Below are positions 11,901-23,509 of a stretch of DNA of 64,000 nucleotides, in pieces. A program made the translations under genes and the position numbers. This DNA is from Gigantopelta aegis. Lineage: Eukaryota > Mollusca > Gastropoda > Neomphalida > Peltospiridae. The notes beneath the pieces are model-generated. The model had not been told where the DNA came from. It did no database searches and was given only the letters and a program-made list of their open reading frames with translations. The stretch lies in assembly GCF_016097555.1 (NCBI RefSeq), contig NC_054704.1:23748231-23812230 (forward strand), given 5' to 3'. Within the stretch, counting starts at the first letter, position 1. Each line of letters opens with the position of its first letter.

Positions 11901-13491
11901 TTCTAGTTTGCTGTGTATTTCATTTTAAAATAAAATGGCTGATTACACCACTTTATGAATTAAATTACATTTTTAAATATTTGTATAATAATGTATACAC
12001 AGCCACAGAAATCCTTCTGTTGGCAGAGAATATTATGTTTTCATAATTTTTGAACATTGCTATCATTTTGAAAATTGATTAGCAACTAGTAGTTAACACT
12101 ACAGAAATTTGTGTAGCGATCTCTGAAACTTGTGTAGTAAATCGCAACACAGTATCGAACAAAATCTTTCCTGGTTAAGAAAATTAAAATTTAATAAAAT
12201 GTTACCATGTTTCTGTAATTTTGCATCTCAGACATGTGGGCCACCAAAAGAACATATTTTAAGAACAATGTTTAAAATTGTGTGCATGTAGCTATGTTAC
12301 CACAATGGTACTAAACATTATGGAATAACCTTGTGTTTCACGTTTGTGTTTAGATCCTGGGTCAACAAGAGAACAAGACAAAGAGGAGGTACTAACAATA
12401 CATGTTCCCCCGCCAAAGAAGGAAAGCAAACCATCTCATATTGAACCAGTAGAGAAAGTGGAGAAAGCCGGTAACAAGAGACAACGCAGGCAGAAGAACC
12501 ACGACGTATCTCAAGATGATATCAAAGTACAACCATATTCTACTTTACTGGCATACAAAAGTGTATTTTTATAATTTTAGGGGGAAGAGATATCAGGGCC
12601 CATATTTTCAAAGCTATCTTAGCATTACAATATTGTAAAATCATTGGGGGATATGATGTTTGTCCCTGTGTCATCATAGTCTCCAACAGCTTTACAATAT
12701 CGAAAATATGTAGCAAGTTTTGAATTGGAGATTTGGATTCACAGGAAAGAAATAGGAAAATTTATGTAATAACAATTCAGCACATTGAACTACAGCTGTT
12801 TGGTGTTTAACATTTAATAATTTCAACACATCATATTGATATTAAGAGAAGAAACCCACTGCTGTCTCATTGGCTACTCCTACCAACTAGCAGCAAGCTG
12901 AAGGAATCTTTTGTACGGCACTGATACCCTAAATGGATTTCTAGTTTTATGAGTTATGATATTTGCAGAATACAGTGCTGAATCTGATTTGTTAAACTTC
13001 ATTTTTGCTTTTAATAATCTTAAAATGATGAGACCTGTACATGTTTTGGGTTATTTTTTTGTGTATGTCTTCTTTTTTACCACATACAAAATAAGGTCTC
13101 TCACTCTAAATTTCAGTTAATATTTAATGTAAAACAGAGTGTAAATGCAAGAGATGAAGAAACCTCAAACACTTTGATAGATTTTGATGGCAATTGTATA
13201 TTTCACTTTTTACAGGATGACAAAGAAAAGGCACCAAAGAAGAAGAAGAAGCGGAAAGTAAAGAAAGAAAGAGATGATTCGCCTGTCGATCAGCCGATCG
13301 ACCCCGATGAACCCACTTACTGTCTGTGTAACCAGGTGTCTTACGGAGAAATGATCGGGTGTGACAATGATAAGTGTGTTATCGAATGGTTTCATTTTAA
13401 CTGTGTCGGACTTACTTACAAGCCAAAAGGAAAATGGTATTGCCCAAACTGTAGGGGAGATAAGCCAACTGTGAAGAAGCCTGACAAATAA
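8932..13491 (+). CDS. ING1: Inhibitor of growth protein (ING1/ING2 type), complete, four coding exons
   Basis: ING1/2 proteins are nuclear subunits of Sin3/HDAC complexes that read H3K4me3. Exons are 8932-9073, 10921-11118, 12354-12526 and 13216-13491, giving 262 residues (the vertebrate proteins are about 280). Residues 14-110 form the N-terminal ING helical domain ([18 protein letters not shown]; later [12 protein letters not shown] and [12 protein letters not shown]). A basic stretch at 178-189 ([12 protein letters not shown]) contains an SV40-like nuclear signal. The PHD finger has all eight zinc ligands: C207, C209, C220, C225, H231, C234, C247, C250. Tyr206, Met217 and Trp229 correspond to the methyl-lysine cage. 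The polybasic tail after the PHD, used for phosphoinositide binding in ING1/2, is shortened to about ten residues. The gene is probably co-orthologous to vertebrate ING1 and ING2; synteny with CARS2 favours the ING1 name. The exon 3 donor (AAA/GTACAA) is weak, though phases agree. Confidence 0.94.
9205..9351. repeat. Dispersed repeat in ING intron 1, second copy at 63771-63918
   Basis: The segment starting 'atgtatcatgggtggaccag' and ending 'aaatgagcactgaactgg' recurs with scattered differences at 63771-63918. Both copies have the same orientation. No termini or coding capacity were recognised. Confidence 0.7.
12596..12715. mobile_element. Small palindromic MITE (single-unit form) in ING intron 3
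   Basis: It starts 'gcccatattttcaaagctat' and holds an internal inverted pair (acaatattgtaaaatcat ... gctttacaatatcg). The same family is present at 30709-31026, where its core is amplified. It lies just downstream of ING exon 3. Confidence 0.65.
12800..12935 (-). repeat. Degraded SINE fragment (type A)
   Basis: Recognisable words on the plus strand are 'ttaagagaagaaacccactg', 'cattggctactc' and 'actagcagcaag', which match the central part of the type A SINE. Head and tail are missing or decayed. Confidence 0.6.
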
Positions 13492-16400
13492 GATTGGGCC
13501 TTATTATTTTTTTATACTGTATTTGTGTAAAGTATCATGTGAACAAATTTTAGTGAACAGATTTTTAGCGGAGAACTACTGAACTTAGAATTTGTAGCAT
13601 TTCCTTAAATGAGATGAATTTTGTGGCAACTTGTCTCCTGATAATCTGTCTGATACAGACATTTTAACCCAGAAACCATAGAAGATGTGTAGATGGATCT
13701 ACCTGCAATTGGTGTTACAGTAAGACAGTTCGTTGTATGTTCATGAGTGTTTCATTTGATGGACAAGTGCTATTTTTCAGTTTAGTAAGAACTTTGCTCA
13801 ACATGACAATAACTATAGTAAAAGAATGACTACAGTAAAAAATGAAAACAATTGCCCTGATTCCTCTTTATTAATGTGTTGACGGTATTAATTGTGACAT
13901 TAAATTACTTTTCTTTTTTCTTTTTTTTAGTCCCACGTAATGAGTGCACATATATAAATATATATATATTAGCATTTCATTGAAATCAGTGCAGGGCTCT
14001 CTCTGGATGAGCAGCAAAATTTGTCAAAATATCTATTAAAACTTCAAAAATTAAAAAAACTATTATTCTCTCTAACAAAATATCAATTATTACATTAAAT
14101 TATTTCTACAATTGTTTTAAAAATTTGCAAATGGCAAATTTGGCGAGTGCCAGAGCTAGCTCTGAATCACTGGAGAAAACCCATAGTGAGCAATATAATT
14201 ACGATGATAAATAATTTCTACTTTATAGATGTGGTTTTTAGTCGGTCCCAAAGTTTTTATTGTAGAATACATGAGTTCAAGTGGTTAAACATTTCGATCC
14301 AAACTCTCTATTGTTATTTCTTAAATTAAGGGCACGAGTCAAAGGTCAGTCTATAAAGAATGTACTGAGCATAAAACTACCAACACAGGCTTATATGCGG
14401 GGGGTGGGGGTGGGGGGTTAGTATATTTTCCAGGGAAGTGTGATGTTTACATTTGTGCATTCATCCAACTACGGTCAATCTTGCTATCTGGACATGGTTA
14501 GTTTGAGAGAAGTCTGGTATAGTAGCATAAGGTCTCCACATTGAGTCATTAAAACTGAGAATTGGAGATGTTACTGGGATGCAAACATAGCATGTACTAT
14601 TCCTAAAGTACAGTAGCAGGTTAAATCATGAGGTACAAAGTTCGTTTTGTTTAATGACACGACTGGAGCAGGTACAAAGTTCGTTTTGTTTAATGACACG
14701 ACTGGAGCACATTGAATAGTAATCAACGGCTATTGGATTTTAAACATTTGGTCATCCTGACCCATAGTCATCTGAGAAAACTTGCTACATTTTTCTTAAT
14801 GCAGCAAGGGATCCTGCGATGCAAGCACCTCAAGTAACTAAACTAAATCCCTCCTTGATGAGGTGCATGAAAAAAAAGTCACTGTCAAAAAAATAATTGG
14901 ACATACATGTACAAGTATTTGAAGTGTTTAAAATTGTGGTTCTTAAAAAGATTTCATCACACCCTATCCAACAAGCCAAATCTGACCAAACACCTCTTTG
15001 TTTTCCCTGTAAGTGCTTCATTCTAGCATGTTCGACCTAAATTATTGCATCCTGCCCCACTCCCTCCAGCTTAGGAACACTGATTTGAAAAAATAAAATA
15101 TAAATATAAATTTGTTTAAACATAATTATTTGAAACATTATAAATATTTAATTGGCAAAATATTAGTTGGAGCTATTGAATGGTAATGTCACACAAATGT
15201 CTTTAGAGGATTTTTCTTTTAATGTTTACAGCAATCATTACTCTGTGTTTAGAATTATCTGTTCAAATTTACCGACAAGCGATTACTCTGTTTATATAGT
15301 CTTAGGTTTGAGAACCTTTTTATTAGTACTACTAGTAGTACACCACTCTTCACTGAAATGACAGCATCTTTGTGAATAGACATTTCTTGCAATTAAAAGA
15401 AGAGAAAAACTATTGTTTGTGCTCTGGTATGAATATGGAATAGATTGTTATTTGTTAACATTTATTTGTTTGTGCATATTATGAAATATTTGTATTATGT
15501 TTTATAAAACATTATGGGCATTTTTTAAGGTGTTGGGCCAAGATGTTAACAAATCATGTTTTTGTCTCGGCTTTATGAATTAAAAAGGTGAGATGTAGGT
15601 ATTATTTTTCTGATGGCGATGGCATCAACTTTTGTATTTAGCTCAACATTAAAAGTTTTGGAACATGGTTTGCAACTGTGGATGTTCATCACAATGCATG
15701 TGAAAATAATGATTAAAAAATAGCAATACATGTTACGTTATATAATTATATTAAAATTGTAATGGAATTTTTAAAAATTGAATTAATTAATTGGCATGCA
15801 TTGAGATGGACATTTATGAATGCAACTATCAGTGACATGAAATAAATTTATGTTAGGTGAGACAGTGCTGCAGAATTCTTGTTTACGTTTGAGATTGTTG
15901 TTACCAATTATAAGGGCTGTCACATTTAAAACTTTATTAAATAATTATATGTTTTATTTAAATTACCTAACATTAATAATTAGTAAATTATAATCTATGC
16001 TCATATCACACGAGAAGTGGTTCCTTATAAATTCTTGGAATTAATATTGTTTTGATGTACCAAAAAACATAATATTTTATCTGGGGTTTAAAAAAAAAAA
16101 AAAACCCACAGTCTGATACATGTAACTCTGTGTTATTGTTTTCTTGTTCTTTTACAAATCGCATAATGTGAAGTCTTGAAGCCTACAGTGTAATTCTTCA
16201 GAATATACACCTGTTACTGTCACTAAAAATATATACATTATTTGATTCCCTAATTTAAATGAAAAACCCACATGAAATGACATATATTTGTATTTGTGAG
16301 ACTGAGCATCCCTTATTTGTGTCCCATGGACACTTTGTCTGGTTGCGGTTTTTCTGTTAAAATACTGACAAATAGGTAGAATGTATAATAAAGTAACACA

Positions 16401-17936
16401 ATAGGTGAATATTGTCTTGTATTCTTCCATAAATTGACAGCCTTGCTAATAGGTAATTATATATTAAAAGTCTAAATTTGGCTGATAATGATATATGACA
16501 AGCATTTCCACTTATTGTATTGGTCCTTGTAGAAGTACATGGTATATATGCTGTATCTTGATGGGTAACTAACTCACTGGTATAGATATAATACCATTTA
16601 CAATTAGTTTTGCTGATAACTGAAACTGCAGTAACACTTCATCTTTTTTCTTCAAACTTTCAAAATTTTAAGTGAAACTTTTTTAATTCCACATTTTATT
16701 TATTATAATTGGAGGCAGCAATCTTGTAGTACCTGTATATGCTGAACAGGCACTTCTATAGCTGGTAAAATGGCACTTTTTAGCAGTAGTGAGAAGTCTG
16801 AAGTCGCAACTATATTTTGGACCTAATCCTATTTCAAAAACAAAATCACACAATACATTAAGATATCGACTTATTAGTGTCATAGCTCACTTAGAACATT
16901 GTCAGTCCCTTGTTTTACTTTGTTACCAGACTGAACATGAACATATTTTGCACCATTTGTTATTGACTAGTCAAACATCATTAGCATATAACAAAATGTT
17001 TGCTCAGCAAAATGTATTAAGAGTTTTACCAAATTTAGAAACAACACTACCATTTGAATCTAATTATATTTAATTTATTACAGTACTAAAATTGAGCCAG
17101 TATATGATAAAAGAGAAACAGTCCTATGGAGGCAGAAATGTTTTATTTACAATTTACAAATAAACCTAAACTGTCTAATAAATATGTATTAGTATTATTA
17201 TTATTATACCCAAGCATGGAATATTTAAACTTACAGAAACCATAAAAAAATTATTCATATTTTCAATATAGTGAAAGCAAACAAATGATATTTCACATTT
17301 TCATAAAATTATATTTACCAAATACTGGTATATTTTTATACTTTTTATTCTGGTTTGCAATATTTTTGGTAGTTTTGTGATAAGAAATATTCAAAATTAT
17401 AAAACATTTACAGTTAACTGTTTGAAAACAAATTTAAAACAGTATTACAAAGATGCTGATTGATTGATATTTATATCATACATACAACTATAGTCTACTG
17501 TTTCTGCACAATTTATCTTGGGTCATGCATATTCAGTACATACTTTGAAATAAGAAAACAATGTTTTATAAACAATATATCAGTAAATTCACATTTATTT
17601 TATAGTTACATTCTTAAAATCATTCGCTAGATCATCTTAACCACATGAATAAAAAGATACATTTTAGTTTTTTAATTTACTGAAGAAAGATCATTCAGTC
17701 TACTTCCTGGTTGAGTTTTCTATGACTTAATTAGAAAACATGACAGTATGTATATTATTAATAGAAGGTATGTTATGTGGTTTTGTCAAATGAGGTGTAA
17801 AAAATTGTATTTTTACTCATTGCTTAGCAATTTATTAAAATTAGATCTTCACTTAATTTGTGACAAAAGAATGAATGAATGTTTATCAACACCACAGCAC
17901 AAAGTTTTGACAAAAGAAGATAGTGGTTCCCCCATG
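13492..17936. other. ING1/2 3' UTR and following intergenic DNA
   Basis: There is no recognisable gene. A canonical AATAAA lies at 15841-15846 in a locally AT-rich context and is a possible poly(A) signal for ING1/2, but others are possible. The open frame at 16789-17073 has no family features that I recognise. Confidence 0.5.
14645..14832 (-). repeat. SINE remnant, type B tail with short duplication
   Basis: The tail (tcgttttgtttaatgacacg) is present twice in tandem (about 14640-14671 and 14672-14705), then the body up to 'gcagcaagggatcctgcgat', where an internal deletion joins core to head. It lies downstream of ING1/2. Confidence 0.75.
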
Positions 17937-18243
<307 letters not shown>

Positions 18244-19794
18244 CACTCTATCTCTCGTCTTCCCCTACCCCCAAAGAAATACTTGGTTATTAAAACATCA
18301 AACCAGTGTCAGTATCTTCATGCATTATGTACATTCATTGGTAAAAATGGTTGGCATAGTAAATCATTGAAATGCTATCACTGCCAAAATACTGCCTATT
18401 CATAAATATTACTAATGAAAAGTAACACATTTTTACTTAATTTTATATGTATGTGTATTTTAGAAGAGTATATATTGTTTAAGATTCTACCACAGTCACA
18501 AAACCATCATCACAGTCAAAGTCATAGATTGGTATTTCAGATGATAATTTGGCAAAGGGTATGTATTGCTGTTAGTCTAACTGTACCAAAGATTATGAAT
18601 TATGACATTTTAACACCCATGTTGCACAACACTACTTCTGACATCATTTAGTATTGGTACAGTAGTAGTTTTAAAATTAATCATGCATCAACAACTTACA
18701 GTATTTTAATATATATATGAACAAAACTGGGTTTTTGGTATGATCATGTTGTCTTATATGTACATGTCAGCTGTATTTTCATGATAAAAGTTTACATCTA
18801 GTGATCTATATTTTTTCTTTCAACTTTTAGTTCAAAATGACATCACCAATAATAAATAAAAAAAATTTTTATGTGGTTTAATATGGCACCTCTCTGATTT
18901 TCTAGAATGTTTTATTGTACTTGTGAATATATTAGTCTAGTTCTTGGAAACAAGTGTACGATTATGGCACTCTGACAAACTTCATAGATCCAGGTGGACC
19001 TTTTATTGTCTATTTACCCTGCCCCACCCTCAGCAATCTCAGGAACCTATAATTATTTGTTTTGAGTGCTACATAATTAAACATATTTTGGTGTAAAAGA
19101 GTTATTTAGTACCACAAGTATGTGTCAAATTAAAACACTGAGCATCATAATTTGCTGATTGTTTTCTTATTTGTTTTCCTTAAATGTGTTTGTGGTCTTA
19201 AATAGTATGTGCAACACTAATGAGCCTTCATAACAATAAGCAGTGCACTAACCAATGTTCTGTTCTTCACAGTTATAGCATTTATTTAAATTACCAATCT
19301 GATTGAATTATAGTCAGCGACTCGACATCCTCGAAGAAGACAGTGGAACTATGAAACGTGTTATGGTTATGGACCATGTGATCAGATTAGGTATTATTCT
19401 CGTCTGTGCAGTCTTGTGAAGCAGGAAAAAACTAAACTTGGAGCATTCCCAGTAGTCCGTCTGAATAACAGTTACTAGTCCATAAAATCATGCAGAATGA
19501 TCGGCATGTTGCTTTACTATTAATGTAGTGGTTTTGTCAGTGAAAAAGGCTGGGAAAGAAACTATCGTTGGCATGTCTTCAATATTTGGTATAGAGTAGG
19601 ACATCATCTATCATGTGTACTTTGCTGTAGACAGAACACTACAGACCATGGTCTTTGATGTACCAGGACTTCAAGGGGCATTGGTTCACTCCTTAGAAGA
19701 ATTCTCTACTACTGAGCTACATCCCACCCAGAGTGTCAGTGGATACAAACTTGTACAATCTTCCAATCAAACAAATAATCTCTCTCCATAGTTG
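18244..19794. other. Intergenic DNA with no supported gene
   Basis: AT-rich. One short possible exon-like segment (about 19319-19480) is discussed in the findings. Otherwise nothing is recognised. Confidence 0.4.
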
Positions 19795-20370
19795 TTGCTC
19801 AGTCAGTTGAACTCTCGTCAGAGGTGCATGCGTTGCAGGATCAAACCACCTCAGCGGATTCACTAAACTGATTTTTCTTTCCGTTTCAACCAGTGCACCA
19901 CAACTGGTCAAAGGCCATGGTATGTGCTTTTTTGTCTGTGGGAAAGTGCATATAAAAGATCCTTTGCTGCTAATGAAAAAATGTAGCAGGTTTCCTCTGA
20001 TGACTATGAAAGAAAGAAAGAAATGTTTTATTTAACGACGCACTCAACACATTTTATTTGTGGTTATATGGTTAAGGACCACACAGATATTAAGAGAGGA
20101 AACCCACTGTCGCCACTTCATGGGCTACTCTTTTCGACAAGGGTTCTTTTATATGCACCATCCCAGACAGGATAGCACCTACCACAGCCTTTGATATACC
20201 AGTCGTGGTGCACTGGCTGGAACAAGAAATAGCCCAATGGGCCCACCAATGGGGGATCGATCCCAAACCGACCACGCATCACTGATGACTTCGAGTCATA
20301 ATTATCAAATGTTTGACATCCAATAGCCAGATTAATTTATGTGCTCTTGTGTCATTGAACAAGACAAACT
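19795..20370 (+). repeat. tRNA-derived SINE, type B, interrupted by a type A SINE
   Basis: The outer copy runs from 'tgctcagtcagttgaactc' through the core to 'ctgatgact' (20005), is interrupted, and resumes at 20282 with 'ctgatgacttcgagtcat' and the tail 'atgtgctcttgtgtcattga'. The 9-bp ctgatgact is present on both sides of the insert. Confidence 0.88.
20006..20281 (-). repeat. tRNA-derived SINE, type A, nested in the type B copy
   Basis: On the plus strand it starts with the (GAAA)n tail, then 'tgttttatttaacgacgcac', and runs to 'ccgaccacgcatc', so the extreme 5' end of its tRNA-like head is missing. It is bounded by the target duplication ctgatgact. Confidence 0.88.
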
Positions 20371-22383
20371 ATAGTAGAGATTGTTTTGTCCTGTACCCCC
20401 CCCCCAAAAAAAGAGCATGGACTACATAGAAAAGGTGGGTATATTTGTTTTTGTATGTCCTACTCTTCTGCCTTATGCTTTCCTTCACATTTTCCATATA
20501 GCAGAGGCAACTTTAATGACTTCCAAGTTTGCTCGCAAATGACTATAATTTGAAGTGGAACAGCAATATTTCTGGTTTTGATGACAGTGTTAACTAGCAT
20601 GGGAATTAGGAGAAAAAAACATGTTGACGTGCGAGGTTAGCAATATATATATAATTTTTTTTTGCCCAACAATGGTTCACAAGGGACCATGAAAACAAAA
20701 TTATGGATGTGAAAAACACTATTATAGATTGATTTAGATTCTTTCAGAACACTCTTCCTCAAATTTGAAAATCTAAAACAGCTATTATTTAGCATAATTT
20801 ATTTAACTATATCTACAGTTCATCTAATACTGATGCCTCTCTTTGATTTTCGTACTTGAAATATCCCAATATGAAGCAGTTTCATCTAGGCAGGGGGAAA
20901 AAAAAAAAAAGAGGGTTTGAAAAGACCTAAACAATTCAAAGTACTTTTGCTATGGTAATTCTGAATTTATTATTATTATAATTATTTAAAAATTTCAATT
21001 AAAAGATTATCCTGTTCTTATAATTAACAACAATGGTACTTGCTTAAACCCTTTTCAAAGAAATGATAGCATATGTTGCTAACTGGATTGAGAACTGACC
21101 CATGTTAAAAAAGATGAAAGGAGAACAGAACAAAATTAATAATAAAATATTTATTTTCACATTTTCCACAACACGCATCATTTAATATTAAATCATAGCT
21201 CAGAGACTGAAATTTGTTGACATTGGCACATTAGCAGTTTAAGATAAAATCAATTCTAATTGTACCTCTTTTTTTTTTTAATCAACATGCATGTAAATTA
21301 TGAAAATAACCTGTGTCATCCACATGAAAATACTACCTAAATGATCAAAACATGATTTTCTATACTTTTACAAATATTATTTCAATACCAAGAATATAAT
21401 ACAATGCAAACAAAAAGTAAAAATAAAAGTTGCTTTCAAACATGGTATGCAATGAAAACGAGTCCAGTACATATATTAATGTAATTAACACTGATTAAAA
21501 ATACTTAAATTTCCAACAATTTATTTTTGTAACATAATAAAATAAAATAAGATTTTTTAGGGACAAACAATGACTTATTTAAAATGTTTGAAATCTTTAC
21601 TTCAAATGTTCAAAATATTTATATTTGTATATTTTTTGTAACAAAATAGCAATAACTACTTAAAAAACCCAACATTATCCTCAAAATAAATAAATCTTGT
21701 ATCCAAATGTGTTCTATTCCAAACTTAATACATCTCTGTATTAATTCCTCCTTCCCCACCCACTTTAAGTCTTTATGTACTTGCACATGTAGTCCTCAAA
21801 CAAGCCTGCTTGTGGATCAACTATTATAAATGGGTTTTTAAAGATAAGTATAAACCTGACAGTATATATGGTAGTAAATTAGTCCATCTATTGATTCTGA
21901 CTTCATAAATGTTCCATGTATTGTGTTTACAACATTATTACCTCAGGCATCTTGAACAATATCCAATGAAAACTGACAAAAGACATGAATTATTTATAAT
22001 AAAAGGATACCATTTTGAACCCAAATTGATTTAAAAAGATTTAAAAATATTGACAAAAATTTACTTTGCTTGAATATTATCCCCGATTTGAGTTTTCAAC
22101 AAAGAAAAATCCTTTGTAAACCAGTTATATTATGTATGAAAATGTGATTGCAGGAAATATCTTCACTATATTGCAGTATACCATGTGTCGTATTGCACCT
22201 ACGGAATTAAAAATTGAGCAAGCATGCCAAAAATGAAGTAATTTGTAGTCTTAATTTTAGTTATATACACAAAAATATACATACTTGGTTTCATAACTTG
22301 GAGCACACTCTGCTACTATTTATGTTAGAAAACTCATAATATCACAGTCAGATAAAAACATTTTTCTATTATTTAAATTTTTT

Positions 22384-22420
<37 letters not shown>

Positions 22421-23509
22421 AGATGGATTTAAAAATGAAAAATCACCTTTGCATTATATGTTCTGATTTCTACATATATAAATATAAGCATCCATAAGAA
22501 ATATATGTAAGTTTAACGGAGTTTAGAATATTATGTTCAAAACAATGAAGTCGCAAACCCAAGAAATCTAAAATAATCATTAAAAAAACATTTACAAAGT
22601 GATAGAAGACATTATCACTTTTGTAACACATAATTATTAAAGAGATCATATGATGTAACCACGTGAACTTACAGTTAAACAATCTTGAACATTTCTTGTA
22701 TTTGGTAAAAGAATTTACCAGACTGATATAACATGGTACGTTATTCTTTCTTAAATACTGATGTACATACTCGGCGAGTTACAAACATGGTTTGATATAA
22801 CAATTCACAAGAGTTCCAATAATAACGGAAAACTGTTGTTTTCACAACATGGACACTGATTTTCATAATCGTATAATAAATCCAGTAAAATATAATTCGG
22901 TTTCATTCTGAGCAAACAAATTACAGAAATCAAATATTTGCAAAACAGAAAATAAAGTTGTATATGTATAATGACCCATTTTAAATTGTGGTCATTTGTT
23001 GTCCAACATATATGGTTATTATAGACGGCAGAAAACTGCTATTGTCACACTTAATAGCAGCAATGTATCTTTTATATTCACTTCCCACAGTCAAATATTT
23101 TAGATATAATCCAAAGGATCATAAATCATATGATAGAACAGATTATAAATTGGATAATTCAAAGGATTAAAAATGAGACAATGTAGAGAATTGTAAATTA
23201 TGGTTTATGCAATGTTTCAACAAATGTTTGAAAAAGTCGCAAGCCATTACACAAAAGCTTTGGCTAATGCCCTAGGTATTGTTGTAAAAAAGTGATAATT
23301 TCCACTAGACCAGACCAAACATTCAGCAAGGACTAATGGATTTGTCAAACCCAGGTTTACGTTTCATCACATCAATAAATAATCATTACATAATCATCAG
23401 TAGACAGTTTTAAATTTTTCAAATGATGTCCATCACATAACAATGTGAAAATAAGTTCCACGGCAATTATGACAAAATAAAAATATCACAGCAACATTGT
23501 AAATAATCC
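20371..23509. other. Intergenic DNA and CAPN15 3' UTR
   Basis: AT-rich sequence; a T run of about 30 lies at 22388-22415. CAPN15 ends at 23510, so the right part must contain its 3' UTR. No coding sequence or repeat copy is recognised. Short open frames on both strands look like chance. Confidence 0.5.

Noticed and set aside
11632-12046. Open frames in ING intron 2
   Set aside because: They lie on both strands of AT-rich intron DNA, and the ING frame and splice phases skip this region.
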